Shown in pieces: positions 17,019 to 25,901 of a stretch of 64,000 nt of DNA. Position numbers and translations under genes: made by a program. The DNA comes from Cyclobacteriaceae bacterium (GTDB lineage: Bacteria > Bacteroidota > Bacteroidia > Cytophagales > Cyclobacteriaceae), in NCBI GenBank assembly GCA_019694875.1, contig JAIBBC010000001.1, forward strand, positions 1,743,501 through 1,807,500. The letters run 5' to 3'. How positions within the stretch are numbered: position 1 is the stretch's first letter; every line of letters begins with the position of its first letter. Below the pieces are notes generated by a model. The model was given only the letters and a program-made list of their open reading frames with translations, was not told the origin of the DNA and made no database searches.

Positions 17019-18644
17019 CTACAGCTTCGTATTCTTAAGTTCCGGTATCCGGTCGAAAAGCTTTAAAGCCTGCTGGAAAATTTCATTGGTTTCGTTCATG
17101 ATCGGGTAGAGGCCGTCATTTCCCCAAACTTTCCGCGCAATCTGCGCTTTCACGTGCACCTGGAACAAATGCTTTTTAAGCCTCAGTTCTTCATAATCGG
17201 GTTTCAGTTTTTTCTGCTGACCAAGCTTCACCAGGTCGTTCAGCATATCGTCTGTTACCTTGAATTTGGTAAAGTAATTATCAAAGCCGCTGTCTTCCAG
17301 TTCTTTCTTGTGCTTCTCCGCATATTTGAATGCATACTCGTAAATCGCGGTAGTGGAATACAGTTCATTCAGGTAATGACTGTTTTGTGTGGTATCGAGC
17401 GGAATGAAATAATCCGGCATAATACCGCCACCGCCATACACGGTTCTTCCGTTTTGTGTGGTATACTTCAGAGTGTCATTGAAATGAATACTGTCAGCAT
17501 GAAAGAATTCGCCCTTCTTGTAACGGCTTAAGATATCCTGAGAATATTCTTCTTCATCATCGTAGGGTTTTTGAATCGAACGGCCGCTTGGCGTGTAATA
17601 TCTTGAAATCGTCAAGCGCAATTCGGAACCATCATTTAAATCAAACGGTTTTTGCACGAGGCCTTTCCCATACGATCTTCTTCCTACCACCAGCGCCCGG
17701 TCGTTGTCCTGCAACGCCCCCGCCAGAATTTCAGTAGCCGAAGCGCTCCATTCGTTTACCAGAACAATCAGGTCACCGTTCTCGAAATTTCCGTTAGCCG
17801 TTGAAACCGCATCGGTGTTCAGGCTTTTATCTTTCCCATTGGTGTATACAATCTTTTTGCCGCCCGAAAGGAAATCATCCGCCATTTGAATAGCCATGTC
17901 CATGTAGCCGCCACCGTTGCTTTGCAGGTCCAGGATCAAACGCTTCATGCCGCGTTCTTTCAGTTTTGTCAGCGCAAGCGAAAATTCTTCATACGTGGTT
18001 GCTGCAAACCGGCTGATCTTGATATAGCCGGTTTCGTGATCTACCATATATGCAACATCCAGCGAGAACTGCGGAATCTTGTCACGAACTATGTTAAACT
18101 CCAGCGGCTCGGGTGATCCGTTACGCTGAATGGTTACTTTTACTTCTGTTCCGCTAGGTCCTTTTAAAAGTTTCATCACATCGGGTGATGTAATCCCGAC
18201 ACCGGCAACATCCTTTCCGTCAACTTTAAGAATCTTATCGCCCGACAAAATCCCCAATGCTTCGGAAGGCCCGCCCGCTAGTGGCGAGATAACGACAATC
18301 GTGTCCTGAAAAATATTGAACTCAACTCCGATGCCGTCAAAGTTTCCACGAAGGTCTTCGTTCGCCTGAACGCGGTCGGATGCAGGAATGTAAACCGAGT
18401 GCGGGTCGAGCTTTGCGAGCAGATGCTGAATGGACTCATCTACCAGCTTGTCGGTCTTTATATCGTCTACATAATTCTTATTAATAAAGGTCAGTACCTC
18501 CCGCAACTTTTGTACATCGCGGCCTACTTCGGAAGAAGTTTTCTGCGTGTTCAGGCTGGCACCGATAAAAATGCCGCCCGCAAGGCCCAGGCAAAGGATG
18601 ATCGGCAGGCTGATCTGATTCCGGGTATTTCTGTGTTCGCTCAT
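17019..18644 (-). CDS. S41-family C-terminal processing peptidase
   Basis: 541 residues from the ATG at 18644 (MSEHRN); a frame open to 18734 is longer but would add a non-family N-terminus. One N-terminal transmembrane helix anchors the protein, followed by a PDZ domain (LAGGPSEALGILSGDKILKV) and the tail-specific protease domain. The catalytic Ser is in WSASATEILAGAL and the Lys in SYGKGLVQ. Acts in the periplasm on C-terminal peptide ends; targets unknown. Confidence 0.93.
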   Translation of the reverse strand: MSEHRNTRNQISLPIILCLGLAGGIFIGASLNTQKTSSEVGRDVQKLREVLTFINKNYVDDIKTDKLVDESIQHLLAKLDPHSVYIPASDRVQANEDLRGNFDGIGVEFNIFQDTIVVISPLAGGPSEALGILSGDKILKVDGKDVAGVGITSPDVMKLLKGPSGTEVKVTIQRNGSPEPLEFNIVRDKIPQFSLDVAYMVDHETGYIKISRFAATTYEEFSLALTKLKERGMKRLILDLQSNGGGYMDMAIQMADDFLSGGKKIVYTNGKDKSLNTDAVSTANGNFENGDLIVLVNEWSASATEILAGALQDNDRALVVGRRSYGKGLVQKPFDLNDGSELRLTISRYYTPSGRSIQKPYDDEEEYSQDILSRYKKGEFFHADSIHFNDTLKYTTQNGRTVYGGGGIMPDYFIPLDTTQNSHYLNELYSTTAIYEYAFKYAEKHKKELEDSGFDNYFTKFKVTDDMLNDLVKLGQQKKLKPDYEELRLKKHLFQVHVKAQIARKVWGNDGLYPIMNETNEIFQQALKLFDRIPELKNTKL

Positions 18645-18789
18645 ACTAAATTCTCGTCTCGTCAGTTCTTTAACGGTGCTATATAACAAATGTTCACCGA
18701 TGATAAATCCCTTTTTTTGACCGGAAACGAACAAAAAGTGAAAATTGGTTGGCAGCCCGGTTTCGCTCGCGTTTTGAAAGCCTTTTACC

Positions 18790-18797
18790 TATCTTTG
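18790..18797 (+). promoter_or_regulatory. Probable -7 box (TATCTTTG) of the hemerythrin-like gene
   Basis: TATCTTTG fits TAnnTTTG and ends 9 bp before the ATG at 18807, so the transcript would be nearly leaderless. No TTG sits at the ideal 19-base distance, which lowers certainty. Confidence 0.45.
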
Positions 18798-18806
18798 AAA
18801 ATTAGC

Positions 18807-19562
18807 ATGGACAGCACAGCATTAAAAAATAAAAAAATCGCACAGCTCGTAGACGAAAACTATGTGCATGCGTACGTGCTGTACTATTTCGGAATCCGGT
18901 TTGATGAATTTCCGGAAGACACGCTTGAGCAAACCTGCAATCGCAAAGGATTAAAAGTAGAACAGGTGGTTCGGGAGCTTGAAAATCCAACACATTTAAA
19001 AGAGGCTGATCTGCCGTTGATTTCGTACCCGGTTGATCTGATCATCGAATACCTGAAGCACTCGCATTTCCTGTTCATTAAACACAAGCTGCCGTACATC
19101 GCACGATTGGTTAATTCGTTTAAGGCGGAGCATGAAGACTATAATGCAGTAGAGCGCGACCTGAAAATTGTATTTCCTTTATTTGTGGAGGATTTCATCC
19201 AGCACATTTATGAAGAGGAAGACACGCTGTTCCGGTACATCAAGGCGCTGGAACGCGCAGTGAAAGGAAATTTCATGCCGACCAAGCTGTTCTATCTGAT
19301 CGAAAAACATTCAGTTCAGAAGTTTGCGATGGAACACGAAGTTCATGACGATGAAATGGAAGGCATTCGCAGGATTACAAAAGACTACGCGGTAAAATCA
19401 AACTCTCCATTGCACGTTAAAGTGATTTATAACGAGCTGAAGGAATTTGAAAAGAGCCTGATCACGCATGCGCGGATTGAAAATGAAGTTCTTTTCCCGA
19501 AAGCCATGGCGCTCGAAGCCCGCGTGAAGCAGATGTTTTTTGAAAAAGCAAAATTGAACTGA
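18807..19562 (+). CDS. Hemerythrin-like protein of the RIC/ScdA-YtfE type
   Basis: 251 residues from the ATG at 18807; an open frame back to 18690 overlaps the promoter and the opposite gene and is not used. The N-terminal 60 residues resemble the DUF542 module of ScdA/YtfE (YVLYYFGIRF, LEQTCNRKGL). The remainder is helical with spaced His and Glu residues (HSHFLFIKHKLPYI, HIYEEEDTLF, EHEVHDDEM, HARIENEVLFPK) as in diiron hemerythrin domains. The family repairs Fe-S clusters after nitrosative or oxidative damage; this role is inferred. Confidence 0.8.
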   Translation: MDSTALKNKKIAQLVDENYVHAYVLYYFGIRFDEFPEDTLEQTCNRKGLKVEQVVRELENPTHLKEADLPLISYPVDLIIEYLKHSHFLFIKHKLPYIARLVNSFKAEHEDYNAVERDLKIVFPLFVEDFIQHIYEEEDTLFRYIKALERAVKGNFMPTKLFYLIEKHSVQKFAMEHEVHDDEMEGIRRITKDYAVKSNSPLHVKVIYNELKEFEKSLITHARIENEVLFPKAMALEARVKQMFFEKAKLN

Positions 19563-19587
19563 GATCCGCTCAGTAACATTCCACACC

Positions 19588-20001
19588 TTGGGCAGAATTC
19601 TTGCAATTGATTACGGAAAAAAACGAACCGGTCTTGCTGTGACGGATCCGCTGCGCATTATTGCAACGGCTTTGGAAACGGTGGAAAGTCGCAACCTGCT
19701 CACATACCTGAAAGCGTATACGCAGAAAGAAACGGTTGATGAGTTTGTAATCGGAATGCCCCGAACGCTAAAAAATGAGGATTCCGAAACAGCGCCTCTT
19801 GTAAGAAAATTTATTGCAGAATTGAACACAGCTTTTCCGGGCAAACCGGTGCATGAAGTGGACGAACGTTTTACGAGCTCCATCGCGCAGCAAACCATGA
19901 TAACCGGTGGGATGAAGAAAAAAGACCGCCAGGTGAAAGGCAATGTCGATAAAATCAGTGCGGTTATTATCCTGCAGTCGTTTATGGAGTCGCGGAATTG
20001 A
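19588..20001 (+). CDS. ruvX: Putative pre-16S rRNA nuclease / Holliday junction resolvase-like protein
   Basis: 137 residues of the YqgF family (RNase H fold). Starts at TTG 19588, since GRILAIDYGKKRTGLAVTD is the family N-terminus. Acidic residues DYG, and in the C-terminal half DERFTS and the region ending VDKISAVIILQ, match the metal-binding sites. YqgF trims the 5' end of 16S rRNA in E. coli. Followed by def after 79 bp. Confidence 0.93.
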   Translation: MGRILAIDYGKKRTGLAVTDPLRIIATALETVESRNLLTYLKAYTQKETVDEFVIGMPRTLKNEDSETAPLVRKFIAELNTAFPGKPVHEVDERFTSSIAQQTMITGGMKKKDRQVKGNVDKISAVIILQSFMESRN

Positions 20002-20080
20002 GCGCCAGTGCAGCGAAATTGCCATCTCCCGGCATTCCGAAACGCTTTAATCCTGATCAAATCCTGATTAACTTTGCGCT

Positions 20081-20647
20081 ATGATTTACCCGATTGTCAT
20101 GTATGGAGATGCTGTGCTTCGCAAGAAGGCCAGCGATATTGAGCAGGGAACAGATGTGAAGCAGTTGGTGGCCGATATGTTCGAAACCATGTATGCCGCC
20201 AATGGCGTGGGCCTTGCTGCTCCGCAGATTGGAAAGCCGGTCCGTTTGTTTGTGGTTGACGGAACATCCATGCAGGATGAAGAAGAGGATGCGGAGGATA
20301 TGACGGGATTCAAAAAGGCCTTTATCAATCCGGTCATTCTTACCGAAGAAGGCGAGGAGTGGGATTTCGAAGAAGGTTGTTTAAGCATTCCCAATATCCG
20401 CGAAAAAGTTTCCCGCAAGGAAGCGTTACGCATCCGCTACTACGATGAAGACTGGAACCTTTACGAAGAAGATTTCGATGGTGTGAAGGCTCGTGTCATT
20501 CAGCATGAGTACGACCATATCGAAGGCAAACTATTCATCGACTACCTCACGCCACTCAAGAAAAGAATGCTGAAAGGCAAATTGTCTGACATCAGCAAAG
20601 GCATAGTCGACACCGACTACCGGATTCTCGCGCCTCTCAGAAAATAG
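20081..20647 (+). CDS. def: Peptide deformylase
   Basis: 188 residues. Removes the formyl group from the N-terminal Met of new proteins. All three motifs are present: GVGLAAPQ (42-49), EGCLSIP with metal ligand Cys100, and QHEYDHIEG with His142, Glu143 and His146. An acidic insert (DEEEDAED, about 66-73) is typical of Bacteroidota deformylases. Confidence 0.98.
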   Translation: MIYPIVMYGDAVLRKKASDIEQGTDVKQLVADMFETMYAANGVGLAAPQIGKPVRLFVVDGTSMQDEEEDAEDMTGFKKAFINPVILTEEGEEWDFEEGCLSIPNIREKVSRKEALRIRYYDEDWNLYEEDFDGVKARVIQHEYDHIEGKLFIDYLTPLKKRMLKGKLSDISKGIVDTDYRILAPLRK

Positions 20648-20659
20648 ACAAACAACTGA

Positions 20660-21802
20660 GTGAAGATCGCATCCCGTCTCCCCGAAGTAGGTACAACCAT
20701 TTTCACAATTATGTCGAAGATGGCACTCGAACACGGAGCTATTAATCTTTCGCAGGGCTTTCCTGATTTTCCGGTTGATAACAAGCTTGTTGATCTTATC
20801 CATACGCGGATGCGCGAAGGATTTAATCAATATGCACCCATGCCGGGAGCCCCGGCCTTGCGAAACGTGATTGCGGATGTTATTTCAAAAACATATAACC
20901 GGAAAACAGATCCGGAAACAGAAATTACGGTTACTGCTGGCGGAACAGAAGCGCTTTTCTCGGTAATCGCGGCCCTGGTGCACGCAGGCGATGAGGTTAT
21001 AGTGTTTGATCCGGCCTACGACTCGTACAATCCGGCAATCCGGTTGAATGGTGGTGTTCCAATACACATCAACTTAACTTATCCTGATTTTTTGGTCGAC
21101 TGGGAAGTTGTGAAATCTAAAATCACTCCGCGTACGCGAATGATCATGATCAACACTCCGCATAATCCGAGTGGAGCGGTATTGTCGGCTGATGACCTTA
21201 AAATCTTGCAGGAACTCGCGGTTCAACAAGATCTGATTGTGTTGAGCGATGAAGTGTACGAACGGATCATCTTCGATAACATTCGCCACGAAAGTGTATT
21301 GCATTATCCGGAACTTGCTGACCGAAGCATTGCGGTGTTTTCGTTCGGGAAAACATTTCATGCCACCGGATGGAAAGTAGGATATGCCGTGGCACCACCT
21401 CATCTGACGACCGAAATCCGGAAAGCGCACCAGTTTGTTACGTTCAGTGTGAATACGCCCGTACAACTCGCGCTGGCAGAATACATGACGGTGCCCGGTC
21501 ACTATTTGAATCTTGGTACATTCTACCAGAAAAAGCGCGATTACTTCCTGGCTGGTATTAAAGGTTCAGCGTTTGAACCCATGGAATGCCACGGGTCGTA
21601 CTTTCAGTCATTGTCGTACAAGGCAATTTCAAATCTGTCCGACATGCAGATGGCAGAAGAGTTAACAAAAAAGCATAAAGTTGCTTCTGTTCCGGTTTCG
21701 GCATTTTATCAGGATAAAACGGATAATAAGCTCTTGCGATTCTGCTTTGCCAAACAGGAGGCAACACTCGATCAGGCGATCGAAATCCTTCGCAAATTCT
21801 GA
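20660..21802 (+). CDS. Class I/II aminotransferase, methionine/glutamine-type (YbdL-like)
   Basis: 380 residues, GTG start at 20660, 12 bp after def. PLP enzyme of the YbdL/kynurenine aminotransferase branch: INLSQGFPDFP at the N-terminus, NTPHNPSG, SDEVYE with Asp197 and Tyr200, and the PLP lysine Lys231 in SFGKTFHATGWKVGY. This branch transaminates methionine or its keto acid, often with glutamine. The next gene encodes an omega-amidase, which removes the by-product of glutamine transamination. Confidence 0.88.
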   Translation: MKIASRLPEVGTTIFTIMSKMALEHGAINLSQGFPDFPVDNKLVDLIHTRMREGFNQYAPMPGAPALRNVIADVISKTYNRKTDPETEITVTAGGTEALFSVIAALVHAGDEVIVFDPAYDSYNPAIRLNGGVPIHINLTYPDFLVDWEVVKSKITPRTRMIMINTPHNPSGAVLSADDLKILQELAVQQDLIVLSDEVYERIIFDNIRHESVLHYPELADRSIAVFSFGKTFHATGWKVGYAVAPPHLTTEIRKAHQFVTFSVNTPVQLALAEYMTVPGHYLNLGTFYQKKRDYFLAGIKGSAFEPMECHGSYFQSLSYKAISNLSDMQMAEELTKKHKVASVPVSAFYQDKTDNKLLRFCFAKQEATLDQAIEILRKF

Positions 21803-21861
21803 CCACAATTACTTTAAAACGTTAGGTTCATTACCGTTCTTTGCAGGTAAACCACTACTAC

Positions 21862-22695
21862 ATGCGTGATTTAACTATCACCTTATTGCAGTCTGATCTG
21901 TATTGGGAGGAAATCGATGCAAATCTGTCGGCCTTTGAAGAAAAAATCTGGCAGATCGGCCGCGATACTGATGTGATTGTGCTTCCGGAAATGTTCACCA
22001 CCGGTTTTACAATGAACGCACAAAAACTGGGCGAGCACATGAACATGCGCACATTCAAATGGATGCGCCAGATGGCCGACCAGACCGGTGCGTTGATCCT
22101 CGGAAGCTTTATCGCGAAAGTTCATGACAAATTTTATAACCGGTTATTGTGGATGGAACCGGGCGGAAATTTTAAGACGTACGACAAGCGTCATTTATTC
22201 CGAATGGCGAATGAACACAAGACCTATTCTTCAGGTGAAAGTTTGCTGGTAGGAGAGTGGAAAGGATGGAGAATTTGTCCGTTGATCTGCTATGACTTAC
22301 GTTTTCCGGTGTGGAGCCGCAATACATACGATGCGATTTCAAAACGCCTCAACTACGATTTGTTGATTTATGTGGCCAACTGGCCAACGGCACGCGTGGA
22401 GGCGTGGAGTGCATTGCTGAAGGCGCGCGCTATCGAAAACCTGAGTTACGTTGTGGGCGTGAACCGAGTGGGTGTTGATGGCAATTCTATTGAGTACAAT
22501 GGCAATTCAGCCATGATTGGTCCGAAAGGTGAAGTGATTTTTACTTCGGAAGGAATTGAAACTATCAAGACGCTTGAACTGAATGCGAATTCGTTGCAGG
22601 CTTTCCGCGACAAGTTTCCCGCATATTTTGATGCCGATGATTTCTCGATTGAGAATGAAGAATTCGAAGAGGGCTATCTGACCGGCCTGAGCTAA
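21862..22695 (+). CDS. Omega-amidase / YafV-like nitrilase-superfamily amidohydrolase
   Basis: 277 residues from the ATG at 21862 (a TTG 21 bp upstream is less likely). The nitrilase triad is visible: Glu43 in LPEMFTTGF, Lys109 in KRHLF and Cys143 in LICYDLRFPVW. The WSRN after the nucleophile motif and the overall length match YafV. Hydrolyses alpha-ketoglutaramate or alpha-ketosuccinamate. Lies 59 bp after the aminotransferase, giving a complete transaminase/omega-amidase pair. Confidence 0.88.
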   Translation: MRDLTITLLQSDLYWEEIDANLSAFEEKIWQIGRDTDVIVLPEMFTTGFTMNAQKLGEHMNMRTFKWMRQMADQTGALILGSFIAKVHDKFYNRLLWMEPGGNFKTYDKRHLFRMANEHKTYSSGESLLVGEWKGWRICPLICYDLRFPVWSRNTYDAISKRLNYDLLIYVANWPTARVEAWSALLKARAIENLSYVVGVNRVGVDGNSIEYNGNSAMIGPKGEVIFTSEGIETIKTLELNANSLQAFRDKFPAYFDADDFSIENEEFEEGYLTGLS

Positions 22696-23571
22696 TTATT
22701 TTTCCAACGCCAGATCAAAGTCCACCATCACCGGTAAATGATCGGAGGGATAGTATGTTCCGTCATTGTCGGTAATCACCTGGTAGTTGCGTGCAACCCA
22801 TTGTTTGGTGTGGAAGATGTAGTCGATGGTTTTGCAGGGCATGCCGCCAACCTTAAATCCGCAAAACGTTCCGGCTGTGCTCGAGGCAGGGCGAGAGTCA
22901 TAAAAAACGAGTGATATCTCTTCGTTTACCATAGTTTTGTATGACTCTTCAGTTGGTTCTGAATTGAAATCTCCGCTGACAATAATAGGTATCTCTATGC
23001 GGGTACCTGTGTTGTCGAGATTGGCGCCACCCTGCATGCCTGCCAGATAACTTTTAATAGTCATGGCACTCATAAAGCGCGCTGTCTTGCCAATATGATC
23101 GAAATGCGTGTTCACCATGATAAATTCTTTTTTGGTTTGCCGATCAAAAAACCGTGCGGTTGTAAAGACGCGCGTGATCGCAGCATCCCAGCTTTTGCTT
23201 CCGGGTATGTCCATCGTCTCGGAAAGCCAGTTTGTTTTAGTATCGAGCAATCCGAAGCGACTGTTTCTGAAAAGAATTGCGCTGTACTCGCCTTTTTCCT
23301 TGCCATCGTCACGGCCCACTCCGCAGTACGAATAATCCGGAAGCATTCGCAGCAAGTCTTGTAGCTGATGATGAAGCGCCTCCTGAACCCCGATAATGTC
23401 GGGATTATATTTTGTGATCAGCGCCACGACCTTGTCGGTCCGCTTCGGCCATTGGTTCACACCGTCATCGGGTGTATCAAGGCGAAGATTGTAAGTCATT
23501 ACTTTCACAGATTGAGCTGATAAACCTGTTGCACAAGCAATAAACAGGAATAAAACGATTGAGAAGCGCAT
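22696..23571 (-). CDS. Secreted endonuclease/exonuclease/phosphatase-fold hydrolase
   Basis: 291 residues with a signal peptide (to about 19, LSAQ). Family motifs in order: VMTYNLRLD, PDIIGVQEALHHQ (metal-binding Glu), NTHFDHIG, SGDFNSEP and SDHLPVMVDF (catalytic Asp-His). The fold includes DNases, sphingomyelinases and inositol-phosphate phosphatases, so the substrate is open. Its stop lies directly next to the stop of the convergent omega-amidase gene. Confidence 0.88.
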   Translation of the reverse strand: MRFSIVLFLFIACATGLSAQSVKVMTYNLRLDTPDDGVNQWPKRTDKVVALITKYNPDIIGVQEALHHQLQDLLRMLPDYSYCGVGRDDGKEKGEYSAILFRNSRFGLLDTKTNWLSETMDIPGSKSWDAAITRVFTTARFFDRQTKKEFIMVNTHFDHIGKTARFMSAMTIKSYLAGMQGGANLDNTGTRIEIPIIVSGDFNSEPTEESYKTMVNEEISLVFYDSRPASSTAGTFCGFKVGGMPCKTIDYIFHTKQWVARNYQVITDNDGTYYPSDHLPVMVDFDLALEK

Positions 23572-23620
23572 GGATAAAGATACTTAAAAGTAGGCCGTGT
23601 TTTTGGTAAACTTACCGACA

Positions 23621-23650
23621 ATAAAAAAGCCCCGACTGCTGATCGGGGCT
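23621..23650 (-). terminator. Rho-independent terminator of the Nfu gene
   Basis: AGCCCCGA (23628-23635) pairs with TCGGGGCT (23643-23650). Read on the minus strand the stem is followed by a run of six T. It lies 20 bp beyond the Nfu stop. Confidence 0.9.
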
Positions 23651-23670
23651 CTCAAGTGTTTATTTTATTG

Positions 23671-24249
23671 TTACGCCAGTGCTTCCACCGCGTTAACTTC
23701 ACCCGGCATCATTCGCTGGAAAAGATTTTCAATTCCGGCTTTCAATGTCACCATGGATGACGGGCAGCCGCTGCACGAACCCTGGAGTTTTACTTTCACA
23801 ATGCCATTGTTGAAGGAGTGATAGGTAATCGCTCCGCCATCCTGCTCCACGGCAGGACGGATGTATTCGTCCAGAATGGTCTTTATCTTTTTAACCGTTT
23901 CGGTTTCTTCTTCAGCAGGCGCTTCAAACTCGTCTTGTATGTCAATAATGTATTTTCCCATTTCCAGAAATTTCTGAATGTGGGTTTTGATCGTATTCTG
24001 GATTTCGATCCACTCTACATCGTCTTTTTTGGTTACCGTTACGAAGTTGCTGGCGTAGAAAACGCGGTCAACGAACGGGTATTCAAAAAGCTCCTGCGCG
24101 AGCGGTGCGCTGGCCGCACTGGCCGCGTTGGGGAAATCGTAACTTAATCCTTCCGGAACGAGCATTTCGTTCACCACAAACTTCAGTGAATTCGGGTTGG
24201 GGTTCGATTCCAGGTAGATATGGATGTTTTTTGGAGTTGCCTGCAGCAT
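23671..24249 (-). CDS. Nfu-type iron-sulfur cluster scaffold/carrier
   Basis: 192 residues: N-terminal Nfu_N domain (about 8-95, ESNPNPNSLKFVVN) and C-terminal NifU-like domain (about 119-190) with the cluster-binding pair Cys159 and Cys162 in GSCSGCPSS. Takes [4Fe-4S] clusters to target proteins in the cytoplasm. Single gene with its own terminator. Confidence 0.94.
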   Translation of the reverse strand: MLQATPKNIHIYLESNPNPNSLKFVVNEMLVPEGLSYDFPNAASAASAPLAQELFEYPFVDRVFYASNFVTVTKKDDVEWIEIQNTIKTHIQKFLEMGKYIIDIQDEFEAPAEEETETVKKIKTILDEYIRPAVEQDGGAITYHSFNNGIVKVKLQGSCSGCPSSMVTLKAGIENLFQRMMPGEVNAVEALA

Positions 24250-24312
24250 AATTTCTTGTCTTCCTCGGTAACAAAATTAGGAAATTAAAGTTCACCGGCC
24301 TACCCTTAGGCA

Positions 24313-24338
24313 TGACACCTTTGAGGTGTCTGACGACT
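24313..24338. repeat. GACACCTTTGAGGTGTC dispersed hairpin
   Basis: GACACCT pairs with AGGTGTC around TTG (24314-24330), followed by TGACGACT. A variant is found at 52931-52962 next to rimM. Non-coding, in the 179-bp gap between the Nfu gene and the symporter gene. Confidence 0.65.
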
Positions 24339-24382
24339 TATCCGATGCCCTGTAAGATTTCGATTCAGTTGCCCGATCTGAA

Positions 24383-24414
24383 GTTGTCAGTCTGAGTCTG
24401 TCGAAGACTGAACG
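24383..24414. repeat. CTGAG-CTGTCGAAG-type dispersed repeat
   Basis: CAGTCTGAGTCTGTCGAAGA lies within an inverted repeat (CAGTCT 24388-24393, AGACTG 24405-24410). It is close to the CCTTCGACAAGCTCAGG repeat family seen in many bacterial genomes. Single copy in this window. Confidence 0.6.
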
Positions 24415-24428
24415 ATTAGCAACGTATG

Positions 24429-25832
24429 CTACTCGCCTGCGACCTCCGGCTCCAACGCATTCTCCCACTTGCTAACTACAGCCGTTGCAATGCTGTTGCC
24501 CAAAACGTTCGTGGCGCTGCGACCCATATCGAGCAGCGGGTCAATGCCCAGCAACAACGCAAGACCGGCCTCGGGGATGTTAAACGTAGCAAGCGTTCCT
24601 GCAATAACCACCAGCGATGCACGCGGCACACCGGCAATACCCTTGCTGGTTAACATGAGCACCAGCAACATACTGATTTGCGTAGCGATCGGTAAATGAA
24701 TCCCATACGACTGTGCGATGAATAACGATGCAAAGGTCATGTACATCATGCTTCCGTCAAGGTTGAACGAATAACCCAGCGGGAGTACGAAACTTACAAT
24801 CTTGTCTTTCGCGCCAAAGCGCTGAAGCTCTTCCATCGTTTTGGGGAAGGCAGCTTCACTGCTGGCCGTACTGAATGCCAGCAGAATCGGTTCTTTTATT
24901 CTTTTAACAAGATTGACCACGCGCTTACCGATTACGATAAATGCGGCAAGGCCGAGGCATCCCCACAACAGCGCAAGACTGAAATAAAACTCCCCGATAA
25001 AAATTGAATACGTTTTCAGAATGCCCATGCCCTGCTTGGCGATGATGGCAGCCATGGCACCGAATACCGCAACCGGGGCAAGGTTCATTACATAACCTGT
25101 TATTTTCAAAATAACATGTGCTGCAGCATCCATGAAGTTGATGATGATCTTCCCCTGTTCACCAATCGCTGCAGTAGCTACGCCAAAGAACAAGGAGAAT
25201 ACAACAATCTGTAAAATTTCATTTTTCGCCATCGATTCAATTACGCTGGCGGGGAAGATGTGGTATAGAAAATTCTTCAATGAAAAGGCAACATTGGCAA
25301 TGCCCGATGATTCACCTGTATCCGGAACCGGCAAATGCATTGCTATACCCGGCTCGAAAATGTTAACCATGATCATACCCAGCAACAAACTGAGTAATGA
25401 GGCTCCCACAAACCACAATAACGTTTTTCCTCCAATCCGGCCTACCGCGCTGATGTCGCCAAGCTTGGCCACGCCCACCACCAGCGTAGTAAACACGAGC
25501 GGAGCCACGATCATTTTAATTAAGCGAAGAAAAACATCAGCGAGTATCGAGAAGGGTTCGGTTTTTTTATCGCGTGCTTCGAGAACTGCATTCCGTTCTT
25601 CGTTGACTGCTTTTTTATCAGCCTCCAATGAGACCAATGCGAGACTGTCGGTCGTACTATGTTGTGCGGCCTTTATCTCCTTCAACCGCGTGTCAAGCGC
25701 CTCAAGTCTTGCATTCTCCCCATCAACGTAGTTTTTATTGAGGATAAATCCCGTGGCAATGCCCACGAACAACCCGATAATAATGTATAACGTTAAACGG
25801 CTTTTTTTCTTTGGCTTGATGGTTGACTCCAT
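24429..25832 (-). CDS. Dicarboxylate/amino acid:cation symporter with a coiled-coil insert
   Basis: 467 residues of the DAACS (GltP/DctA) family. The transport core is intact: MIVAPLVFTTLVVGVAKLGD, the serine-rich re-entrant loop ending FSTASSEAAFPK, and GYSFNLDGSMMYMTFASLF, the equivalent of the NMDGT motif. Between helix 1 (about 13-31) and helix 2 there is a charged, heptad-like stretch (about 35-95, ARLEALDTRLKEIKAAQ ... EADKKAVNEERNAVLEARDK), which should form a coiled coil outside the membrane. Substrate could be glutamate, aspartate or C4-dicarboxylates. Confidence 0.92.
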   Translation of the reverse strand: MESTIKPKKKSRLTLYIIIGLFVGIATGFILNKNYVDGENARLEALDTRLKEIKAAQHSTTDSLALVSLEADKKAVNEERNAVLEARDKKTEPFSILADVFLRLIKMIVAPLVFTTLVVGVAKLGDISAVGRIGGKTLLWFVGASLLSLLLGMIMVNIFEPGIAMHLPVPDTGESSGIANVAFSLKNFLYHIFPASVIESMAKNEILQIVVFSLFFGVATAAIGEQGKIIINFMDAAAHVILKITGYVMNLAPVAVFGAMAAIIAKQGMGILKTYSIFIGEFYFSLALLWGCLGLAAFIVIGKRVVNLVKRIKEPILLAFSTASSEAAFPKTMEELQRFGAKDKIVSFVLPLGYSFNLDGSMMYMTFASLFIAQSYGIHLPIATQISMLLVLMLTSKGIAGVPRASLVVIAGTLATFNIPEAGLALLLGIDPLLDMGRSATNVLGNSIATAVVSKWENALEPEVAGE

Positions 25833-25901
25833 AGAAACTGAATAAAGAAGATTTAGGCTGAAACGACTTTACGCTCAACCGACAATGTTAACGATTTTAT
25901 C

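Noticed and set aside
18690-18806. Longer N-terminus for the hemerythrin-like protein
   Set aside because: It would overlap the 5' region of the opposite S41 gene and the TATCTTTG promoter-like box; the family N-terminus begins at the ATG at 18807.
25132-25731. 199-residue open frame on the plus strand
   Set aside because: Lies wholly within the symporter gene on the other strand, has low-complexity Ser/Thr-rich translation and no upstream signals.
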